NCBI RefSeq assembly: GCF_000194155.1
Contig: NZ_GL877878.1
Coordinates: 1,709,654 to 1,773,653 of the forward strand
Source: Saccharopolyspora spinosa NRRL 18395
GTDB lineage: Bacteria; Actinomycetota; Actinomycetes; Mycobacteriales; Pseudonocardiaceae
DNA length: 64,000 nucleotides
Reading direction: 5' to 3'
A model generated the notes under the pieces. It did no database searches. It had not been told where the DNA came from and was given only the letters and a program-made list of their open reading frames with translations. A program made the position numbers and the translations under genes. How positions within the stretch are numbered: the first letter of the stretch is position 1; every line of letters starts with the position of its first letter. Positions 57,991 through 64,000 of this stretch are shown piece by piece.

Positions 57991-59418
57991 ATGAGCAACC
58001 CGTTCACGCAGGGCAACTACGCGCCGGTCCGGCAGGAGCACACCTGCACGGACCTCGCCGTCGTCGGCGAGATCCCCGACCACCTGGACGGCCGGTACCT
58101 GCGCAACGGCCCCAACCCGATCTCCGAGATCGATCCGGACACCTACAACTGGTTCATGGGCGACGGGATGGTGCACGGCATCCGCCTCCGCGACGGGAAG
58201 GCCGAGTGGTACCGGAACCGCTGGGTGCGCTCGCCCGCCGCCGCGAAGGCGCTCGGCGAGCCGCCGCGCCCGCAAAACCCCCGCGCCGGCCTCGGCGCCG
58301 TCGGCGCGAACACCAACGTCATCGGCCACGCCGGCCGCACCCTCGCCCTGGTCGAGGGCGGCGCGACGAACTACGAGCTGACCGACGAACTCGACACCAT
58401 CGGCCCGTGCGACTTCAACGGCACGCTCCCCGGCGGCTACACCGCACACCCCAAGCGCGATCCCGAAACCGGCGAACTGCACGCGGTGTCGTACTTCTTC
58501 GGCCGCGGCAACACGGTGCAGTACTCGGTGATCGGGGCGGACGGGCGCGCCCGGCGCACCGTTGACGTGACGGTGACCGGCAGCCCGATGATGCACGACT
58601 TCTCGCTGACCGAGAACCACGTGGTGTTCTACGACCTGCCGGTGACCTTCGACGCGCGCCAAGCGGTCCAGGGCACCGTTGCGGCGTGGCTGCGCCGACC
58701 GGCCCAGCTGGTGATGTCCGCGCTGATCGGCCGCATCCGGGTGCCCGACCCGATCACCGCGCGGATGGGCAGCCGGATCCCGGCGAACCGGAGGTTCCCG
58801 TACCGGTGGAACCCAGGCTATCCGGCGCGGATCGGGGTGATGCCGCGCAACGGCGGCTCGCGCGACGTCCGCTGGTTCGAGGTCGGTGCGTGCTACGTCT
58901 TCCACCCGCTGAACGCCTACGAGACCGAGGACGGCATCGTGCTGGAAGTCGTCCGGCACTCGAAGGTCTTCGACGCCGAACTGCACGGCCCCACCGAAGG
59001 AAGCCCGACGCTGGATCGCTGGACGGTGGACCTGAAACGCGGCCGGGTGCGCGAAGAACGCCTCGACGACCGCACGCAGGAATTCCCGCGGGTGGACGAG
59101 CGACTGGTCGGCAAGCGCCACCGTTACGGCTACTCGGTCGGCGACGACACCCTGTTCAAGCACGACATGACGACCGGCAAGGCGGAAACCCGGAGCTTCG
59201 GCGAAGGAAACCAGGTCGGCGAGTTCGTCTTCGAACCGCGAACCCCGGACGCCGGGGAAGACGACGGAATCCTGATGGGTCTCCGCTTCACGGCGGCGGA
59301 ACAGCGCAGCGACCTGCTCCTGCTCGACGCGGAAACCCTCGAAACGGTGGCGGAAGTCCAACTCCCGGACAGAGTCCCCAACGGCTTCCACGGCAATTGG
59401 GTCCACGCGGAGAACTGA
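57991..59418 (+). CDS. Carotenoid oxygenase (RPE65/lignostilbene dioxygenase family)
   Basis: 475 aa. Fe(II) enzyme cleaving conjugated double bonds of apocarotenoids or stilbenes. Seven-bladed propeller with the four iron-ligand histidines in GYTAHPKRDP, MMHDFSLTENH, YVFHPLNAYE and the C-terminal NGFHGNWV. The N-terminal RYLRNGPNP and WFMGDGMVHG motifs are family hallmarks. The ATG is chosen because GCAGGAGGG lies 9 nt upstream; a GTG 9 bp earlier falls too close to that site. Twin operator-like repeats precede it. Confidence 0.95.
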   Translation: MSNPFTQGNYAPVRQEHTCTDLAVVGEIPDHLDGRYLRNGPNPISEIDPDTYNWFMGDGMVHGIRLRDGKAEWYRNRWVRSPAAAKALGEPPRPQNPRAGLGAVGANTNVIGHAGRTLALVEGGATNYELTDELDTIGPCDFNGTLPGGYTAHPKRDPETGELHAVSYFFGRGNTVQYSVIGADGRARRTVDVTVTGSPMMHDFSLTENHVVFYDLPVTFDARQAVQGTVAAWLRRPAQLVMSALIGRIRVPDPITARMGSRIPANRRFPYRWNPGYPARIGVMPRNGGSRDVRWFEVGACYVFHPLNAYETEDGIVLEVVRHSKVFDAELHGPTEGSPTLDRWTVDLKRGRVREERLDDRTQEFPRVDERLVGKRHRYGYSVGDDTLFKHDMTTGKAETRSFGEGNQVGEFVFEPRTPDAGEDDGILMGLRFTAAEQRSDLLLLDAETLETVAEVQLPDRVPNGFHGNWVHAEN

Positions 59419-59476
59419 CTGCGGTTCCCCGGCAGTCGCCGACCACCGGGGGCTCCGGGATTCGCTTCGTAGCGCG

Positions 59477-60652
59477 CTAGTGGAGGGCGCTACCGGCCTT
59501 CCACTTGTCCCAGGACAGCGACCAGTCGCCGTAGGTGTCCCACACCGGCAACGCCGGACCACCGGAGTTGGTGACCTCGACGACGTCGCCGAGTCCGAAG
59601 TGGTCGAAGAACCACTGCGCGTTGGCCTGGTCGAGGTTGATGCAACCGTGCGAGACGTTGGCACTGCCCTGCTGGGCAACGCTGGCCGGGTTCTCGTGGA
59701 CGAACTCGCCGTCGTTGGAGATGCGTTCGGCGAAGAACTCGTCGGACCGGTACGCGTTCGGATCGGGCGGGCACACCCCGTAGGTGCAGGAGTCCATCGT
59801 GTACTTCTGCTGCTTGTCCGAGATCACGTGCGCGCCGACGTGCGTCGGGGTGACGTCCTTGCCCAGGCTGATGGGCATCGTGTTGACGAGCTGACCGTTG
59901 TGGAAGATCTGCATCTGCTCGGTGTTGCCGTCCGCCTTCGCGATCCAGGAGTCGTGCACCGCGAAGTCGATGCTGCGGTCGGTCTGCCCGTACACCCCGC
60001 CGCCCAGGTCGACGCCATAGAAGTTGATCTTCAGCGAGACCTTCGTGCCCGGCTGCCAGTAGTTCTGCGGCCGGTAGTGCACTTCCTTGTCGGAAAGCCA
60101 GTACCAGCCCCCGGGCTGGTTGGGGGTGCTGCTGATCTGCAGCGCCTTCTCCGCGGCGGCGCGATCCTTGATGGAGTGGTCGAACCGGACGACGATGGGT
60201 TGACCGACACCCAAGTCGTGGGTCGACGGCGCCGGAACCACGCTCGGGTACGCCTGTGCCGTGGGGGCGAGCGTGTGGATCGCCTTACGCTCCGTGCTGG
60301 TCTTCCCGTCGCCGTCGACGACCGTCGCGGTCACGTCGTAGACCTTGTCGTAGGCGAGCACCTCGGTGGTGCGCCAGCTCGCCTGACCGTCCGCCATCTG
60401 CCCGGCGACCTGCTTGCCGTCGGGATTGGTCACGGTGACGGCCGTGAGCTTGCCGTTGCGGACCGACACGTCGATCGGCGTGGTCGGGTTCACCTGGTCG
60501 CCCCCGGCAGCCGTGATGGCCACGACCGGCGCGGGCTTGTGAGACTCGGCGCCCTCCCCGCCGCCTCCGGTCGGAGAGCACCCGGCCACCCCGATCAACG
60601 TCCCGAGAACAACACCTGCAACACACAGCCGAAAGCGGACGAATTGCCGCAT
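59477..60652 (-). CDS. L,D-transpeptidase lipoprotein
   Basis: 391 aa. Lipoprotein signal peptide with lipobox GVAGC (cysteine near residue 25). Two Ig-like domains (PVVAITAAGGDQVNPTTPIDV, then GVGQPIVVRFDHSIKD) and a C-terminal YkuD catalytic domain with the active-site SHGCINL motif plus the upstream HENPASVAQQG. This is the Mycobacterium LdtMt2-like architecture. Makes 3-3 cross-links in peptidoglycan or attaches proteins to it, outside the membrane. ATG at 60652 preferred over one 15 bp upstream because GAGGC is better spaced. Confidence 0.95.
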   Translation of the reverse strand: MRQFVRFRLCVAGVVLGTLIGVAGCSPTGGGGEGAESHKPAPVVAITAAGGDQVNPTTPIDVSVRNGKLTAVTVTNPDGKQVAGQMADGQASWRTTEVLAYDKVYDVTATVVDGDGKTSTERKAIHTLAPTAQAYPSVVPAPSTHDLGVGQPIVVRFDHSIKDRAAAEKALQISSTPNQPGGWYWLSDKEVHYRPQNYWQPGTKVSLKINFYGVDLGGGVYGQTDRSIDFAVHDSWIAKADGNTEQMQIFHNGQLVNTMPISLGKDVTPTHVGAHVISDKQQKYTMDSCTYGVCPPDPNAYRSDEFFAERISNDGEFVHENPASVAQQGSANVSHGCINLDQANAQWFFDHFGLGDVVEVTNSGGPALPVWDTYGDWSLSWDKWKAGSALH

Positions 60653-61020
60653 ATTGCCTCGTCTCATTTGCTCACCCCACCTATAAGCGTAGTTTCGCCT
60701 GCCACGAGCGGGTTACGGGGTGCGACAAGACAGGAACGGTGGGATATCGCATGGGGGTGATAAATCCGAATTGAATGGAATTGCCCCGTATTGAATTACC
60801 GGGAGTTTTTCGATCACGACCTTTCGTAACGTCTCGCGCCCACCGCAATGCCCACCGGGCCATACCACCCGTCCCGCACGCGGAAGTCCAGCCCCGCCCC
60901 CCCGTCTACAGCGGCTTCCAGGACAGCCACTCACGCGGAGACCTAGGACCGACCAGCGCATTTGTCCGGAGCAAGCGACCCCGAGAAGATCGACAGCGGA
61001 GTCTGCCTGAGGGGGTTGGC
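60653..61020. other. Intergenic region, comparatively AT-rich
   Basis: 368 bp between the transpeptidase promoter and the NACHT-like remnant. The left part (about 60720-60810) is AT-richer than its surroundings (ggtgataaatccgaattgaa). No gene or repeat seen. Confidence 0.5.
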
Positions 61021-61833
61021 GTGTCCGGACTCGAAACAGCCTTCCTGCGGGTCGGCGGAACCGTCGTCAAGCACGTCGCCACGGCCTGGCTGACCAGGAG
61101 GAAGACCGAGATCCGCCGAGGCGCGGAGCTCACCGATCTGATCGCGCAGCGCTCCGGCGGGCTGCGCGAGCGGGACCGCCGCGCACTGCGCCGCAAGCTG
61201 GAGGAGGTCGGCGAGCTCGCCGGGGAACAGCTGGAAGAGCTGTGCGCGCGGGGATTCGCCGATCTGGCGGAAGGCGAACGCCTCGCCGCCCTCGACACGG
61301 TCGTGGACGCCCTCGCTGAGTCAGACCTGTCCGACGCCGTGCTCCTCGGCGTCGACCTGAATCCGATGTCGCTCGCCAAGCAGGTCCTTGACCAGGTGCC
61401 CGGCGCACCCGCCCGCGCCGGGCTCGGCGCGGGCGGGTGCGCAGGCGCTGTTCGACCGCGCCCTGGACCAGAGCTGCGTGCAGCTGGTGCACCTGGTCCG
61501 CGAGCTGCCCGAATACGACTCCCGCCTGGCCGAGGAGACCCTGCGACGCGCATCCGACGTCCTGTCCGGCATCGACCAGGTCCTGGAGCGATACCGGTCA
61601 CCAGCCTGGACGCACCCGCCGGGGCCGACCACGACGAGCAGTTCCGCGCGACCGCCGACGTCTTCGACCGCACCTACGAGTCTTTCCCCGGACTGCGGCG
61701 GGTCCTGTTCAACAGGTGCTGGCTCACCGACCTGTCGCCGCTGGCCGGACGCGACATCCGGGTGGTCGTGGGCGCGAAGGACCGGGTCAAGGGCATTCCG
61801 CTGCTGAGACCCGGCACCGTCCGCCGGGTCTGA
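61021..61833 (+). pseudogene. Collapsed NACHT/NLR-like NTPase gene
   Basis: GTG start behind GAGGGGG. The N-terminal helical domain matches the start of actinobacterial NACHT-NTPases (LETAFLRVGGTVVKHVATAWL...LREEDRR-like region, then SDAVLLGVDLNPMSLAKQVLD). After a frame change near 61403-61442 the same domain continues (AQALFDRALDQSCVQLVHLV, LAEETLRRASDVLSGIDQVL). A second frame change near 61600 leads to an LRR-end-like tail (FNRCWLTDLSPLAGRDIRVVVG). The whole Walker A/B NTPase and repeat body is deleted. Identification as NACHT rests on the two termini from memory of the family. Confidence 0.65.
61403..61442. repeat. 18-bp GC-only hairpin at a frame break
   Basis: gcgcacccgcccgcgccg (61403-61420) and its exact complement (61425-61442) with loop ggct. 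It coincides with the first frame change in the NACHT-like remnant, so a sequencing compression artefact is possible there. Confidence 0.88.
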
Positions 61834-61844
61834 CCGCAGGCAGG

Positions 61845-62450
61845 CTAGCCCGCCAGTTCGCGGAGGGCGGGGAGCAGCAGCCGGAGCGCTCGGCCCCGGT
61901 GGGAGTCGGCGTCCTTCTCCTCCGGGGAGAGCTCTGCGCTGGTTCGGGTTTCGCCTTCCGGGACGAAGATCGGGTCGTAGCCGAAGCCGTTGGCTCCGCG
62001 CTCCTCCCGGATCACCGTTCCTCGCCATTCGCCGCGCACCACGGTTTCCATACCGTCCGGCAGCACCAGCGCCGACGCCGAGACGAATGCCGCGCCGCGG
62101 CGCTCGTCGGGGACGTCCGCGAGCTGGCCGAGCAGGAGGTCCAGGTTCGCCTGGTCGTCGCCGTGCTTGCCGGACCAGCGGGCCGACAGGACGCCCGGCA
62201 TGCCGTTGAGCGCGTCGACCGCGATGCCCGAGTCGTCGGCGACCGCAGGCAAGCCGGTGGCCTTCGCCGCGTCGGCGGCCTTCGCCACCGCGTTCTCCTC
62301 GAACGTCGCGCCCGTTTCCGGGGCTTCCGGGAACTCCGGGACGTCGGCCAAGCCGACGACCTCCACGCCCGTCACGCCCTCGGCTTCCAGGATTCGGCGG
62401 AGTTCCACCAGCTTCTTCTGGTTTCGGGTGGCCAGCAGGACGCGGGTCAT
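61845..62450 (-). CDS. rdgB: XTP/dITP pyrophosphatase (RdgB/HAM1)
   Basis: 201 aa. House-cleaning enzyme hydrolysing dITP, XTP and ITP to monophosphates. N-terminal [51 protein letters not shown] (metal-binding Asp) and [24 protein letters not shown] overlaps the rph stop by 4 bp, giving a coupled rph-rdgB pair as in mycobacteria. Confidence 0.97.
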   Translation of the reverse strand: MTRVLLATRNQKKLVELRRILEAEGVTGVEVVGLADVPEFPEAPETGATFEENAVAKAADAAKATGLPAVADDSGIAVDALNGMPGVLSARWSGKHGDDQANLDLLLGQLADVPDERRGAAFVSASALVLPDGMETVVRGEWRGTVIREERGANGFGYDPIFVPEGETRTSAELSPEEKDADSHRGRALRLLLPALRELAG

Positions 62451-63202
62451 GCGGCGCTCCCCGGCAGCTCACCCGGGTAGGGCTCGGCCAACGCCGCGGC
62501 CTGGAGCTGGGCGAGCTTGGCGCAGCCGTCCAGCGCGAAGTCGATCATCTTGTCCATCGTGGACCGCGTGTAGGTGGCGCCCTCGCCGGTGCCCTGCACC
62601 TCCACCAGGGTGCCGTGGTCGGTGGCCACCACGTTCATGTCCACCTCGGCGCGGGAGTCCTCCTCGTAGGGCAGGTCCAGCCGCACCCGGCCGTCCACCA
62701 CGCCGACGCTGACCGCGGCGACCGAGCAGGACAGCGGCTTCGGGTCGGACAGCCGACCGGCCGCGCCCAGCCACGTCACCGCGTCCGCCAGCGCCACGTA
62801 GGCGCCGGTGATCGCGGCGGTGCGGGTGCCGCCGTCGGCCTGGATCACGTCGCAGTCCAGCGTGACGGTGTTCTCGCCCAGCGCCGCCATGTCGATGCAG
62901 GCCCGCAGCGAGCGGCCGATCAACCGGCTGATCTCGTGGGTGCGGCCGCCGATGCGGCCCTTCACCGACTCGCGAGCGCTGCGGGTGTTCGTCGAGGACG
63001 GCAGCATCGCGTACTCGGCGGTCACCCAGCCCAGCCCGGAACCGGTCCGCCAGCGCGGCACGCCATCCTGGACGCTGGCCGCACACAACACCCGGGTCTT
63101 GCCGAATTCCACCAGCACCGACCCGGCCGGCCAGTCCTGGTATCCGCGCGTGATCCGCACCTCTCGGAGCTCGTCGTCGCTCCGTCCGTCAGCTCGTGCC
63201 AC
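62447..63202 (-). CDS. rph: Ribonuclease PH
   Basis: 251 aa. Phosphate-dependent 3'-5' exoribonuclease that trims tRNA 3' ends. Family motifs: [54 protein letters not shown] (phosphate-binding GGTRT) and [17 protein letters not shown]. Full length, with GTG start. First of a coupled pair with rdgB. Confidence 0.97.
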   Translation of the reverse strand: MARADGRSDDELREVRITRGYQDWPAGSVLVEFGKTRVLCAASVQDGVPRWRTGSGLGWVTAEYAMLPSSTNTRSARESVKGRIGGRTHEISRLIGRSLRACIDMAALGENTVTLDCDVIQADGGTRTAAITGAYVALADAVTWLGAAGRLSDPKPLSCSVAAVSVGVVDGRVRLDLPYEEDSRAEVDMNVVATDHGTLVEVQGTGEGATYTRSTMDKMIDFALDGCAKLAQLQAAALAEPYPGELPGSAA

Positions 63203-63616
63203 GCCCCAACCCTAAGCCCGCCCGGCCCCCGCCCCGCCGACCACCCCTGGCACCCGGCCGGACGAACCGGGCACGCCGCGTCGGCGCGGGACGGCGATTA
63301 CGCTCGAAAGTGGCGAACGCCGATTTCGTACACGGTTACCGGTTTTAGTCCGGGCAGGTATCCCACTCGCGCCCCAAACGTCCACAGTTCCATTCCCCCG
63401 GGGCGGCGCCGCTGCGGCACGACTACCTGCGAGAACCAACTCCGCGCCTCGTCATCGCCGTGCGCGGCGCACGGTCGGCAGCGCTGCGGCGAACGAACGC
63501 AGCCACCCGTCGGCCGTGTTGAGCGCATCGGCGTCACAGGCACACCGAAGCGCGAGGGGATCGTCCACGACGGCCGACTGTCGCAGAGGCGACGCCGCGA
63601 CGCAGCCGAATATCCG
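63203..63616. other. Intergenic region between rph and the MBL-fold gene
   Basis: 414 bp. Open frames here have no recognisable features and I see no strong gene, hairpin or RNA. In mycobacteria the same neighbours are nearly adjacent, so this spacer is an insertion or expansion relative to that order. Confidence 0.45.
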
Positions 63617-64000
63617 TCAGATGTCGTACGTTGCGTCGGCGACGACGAGCTCGGCGGGGCCGTCGAAGGCAGCCTTCGCCTCGGCGAGGATCGCGTCGCG
63701 ATCCGCCCACGGCACGATGTGCGTGAGCAGCAGGCGGCGGGCCCGGGCCGTTTTCGCCACCTCCGCCGCTTGGCGCCCGGACAGGTGCACGCCGTCCGGC
63801 GCGTCCGGGAAGTCCGCCCAGGACGCTTCCGACAGCAGCGCGTCGGCGTCCGCGGCGAGTTCGGTCAGCTGCGGGCACGGCCCGGTATCGCCGGTGTACG
63901 CCAGCACCTTGCCCCCGGCCGCCACGCGGAAACCCCACGCCGGGCACAGGTGCGCCATCGGCACCGCCTGCACCTCGAACGGCCCGATGCGCACCGGCTC
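63617..64000 (-). CDS. MBL-fold cyclic nucleotide phosphodiesterase-like protein (partial)
   Basis: C-terminal 125 or more codons; the gene continues past the window. Metallo-beta-lactamase fold half with VLAYTGDTGPCPQL (metal-ligand Asp), LLSEASWAD, HLSGRQAAEVAKTAR (His) and LLLTHIVPWADR (His). Position beside rph-rdgB matches mycobacterial Rv1339, which belongs to a class of atypical cAMP/cGMP phosphodiesterases. An internal ATG at 63994 falls within the fold and is not the likely start. Confidence 0.88.
   Translation of the reverse strand, partial: EPVRIGPFEVQAVPMAHLCPAWGFRVAAGGKVLAYTGDTGPCPQLTELAADADALLSEASWADFPDAPDGVHLSGRQAAEVAKTARARRLLLTHIVPWADRDAILAEAKAAFDGPAELVVADATYDI

Noticed and set aside
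57943..59679. A 578-codon frame antisense to the carotenoid oxygenase
   Set aside because: The sense frame has all four iron-ligand histidines; the antisense product has no recognisable features.
63212..63543. Small minus-strand gene upstream of rph
   Set aside because: Open frames of 75-81 codons lack a ribosome-binding site and conserved-looking sequence.

Overview
The window is high-GC actinobacterial chromosome, most likely from the family Pseudonocardiaceae and close to Saccharopolyspora. That placement rests on the very high GC, many GTG/TTG starts, Lsr2 nucleoid proteins, an XRE/DUF397 pair, a PucR-controlled xanthine dehydrogenase operon, DUF3618, and an rdgB-rph-MBL phosphodiesterase cluster with the same gene content as mycobacterial Rv1339-Rv1341. 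The genus is an inference; no rRNA or other taxonomic marker is present.

Layout. 1-2.8 kb: a translationally coupled three-gene recombinase module (tyrosine recombinase, small XRE protein, degenerate zinc-finger integrase) with a 17-bp perfect palindrome at its promoter. 2.9-5.5 kb: a tRNA-like relic and a decayed dipeptide/oligopeptide ABC transporter operon. 5.5-6.8 kb: two divergent Lsr2-type genes, one lacking the DNA-binding domain. 6.8-9.2 kb: ribokinase, an unknown acidic protein and a hairpin-forming repeat. 9.2-11.9 kb: a polyamine operon (ornithine decarboxylase, AdoMet decarboxylase, spermidine-synthase-like). 12.2-20.8 kb: a purine catabolism cluster (PucR regulator, three xanthine dehydrogenase subunits, guanine deaminase, NCS2 purine permease, molybdenum cofactor nucleotidyltransferase). 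20.9-25 kb: small regulators, a MOSC protein, a tRNA-Leu-like element, HxlR beside a deleted reductase, and a secreted SdrD-B-like protein. 25.2-28.1 kb: an XRE/TPR regulator with two tiny overlapping genes, then three gene fragments (CPBP protease, TetR, DinB). 28.1-32.4 kb: an M20 amidohydrolase and a secreted penicillin-acylase-family enzyme. 32.5-35.6 kb: a mobile island holding a group II intron and an IS5-like insertion sequence, flanked by copies of a palindromic repeat that also occurs at 9.2 kb. 35.6-42.5 kb: LysR, a membrane protein, FAH hydrolase, a MarR/extradiol dioxygenase pair with twin operators, IclR and pseudouridine-5'-phosphate glycosidase. 42.6-53 kb: isoleucyl-tRNA synthetase, a secreted trypsin, a two-component system, a GT39-type membrane transferase and a PH-domain membrane pair. 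53-61 kb: DUF397/XRE, pyruvate oxidase, Bcp peroxidase, TauE exporter, carotenoid oxygenase with twin operators, L,D-transpeptidase. 61-64 kb: a collapsed NACHT-NTPase-like gene, then rdgB, rph and the C-terminal half of an MBL-fold phosphodiesterase running off the window.

The coherent functional units are purine salvage/degradation with its own cofactor-maturation enzyme, polyamine synthesis, and the tRNA/nucleotide housekeeping genes. The accessory material (recombinase trio, intron plus IS, dispersed palindromes, collapsed NLR-like gene) and at least four separate pseudogene clusters show an actively eroding, mobile-element-exposed chromosome region. Several single-base frame breaks could be assembly errors, but large internal deletions in the same genes argue for true decay. 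I did not find a complete, clearly undescribed multi-gene system. The best candidates for new biology are the recombinase trio with its palindrome, the tail-only Lsr2 paralogue beside lsr2, the XRE/TPR three-gene unit, and the two dispersed hairpin repeat families.
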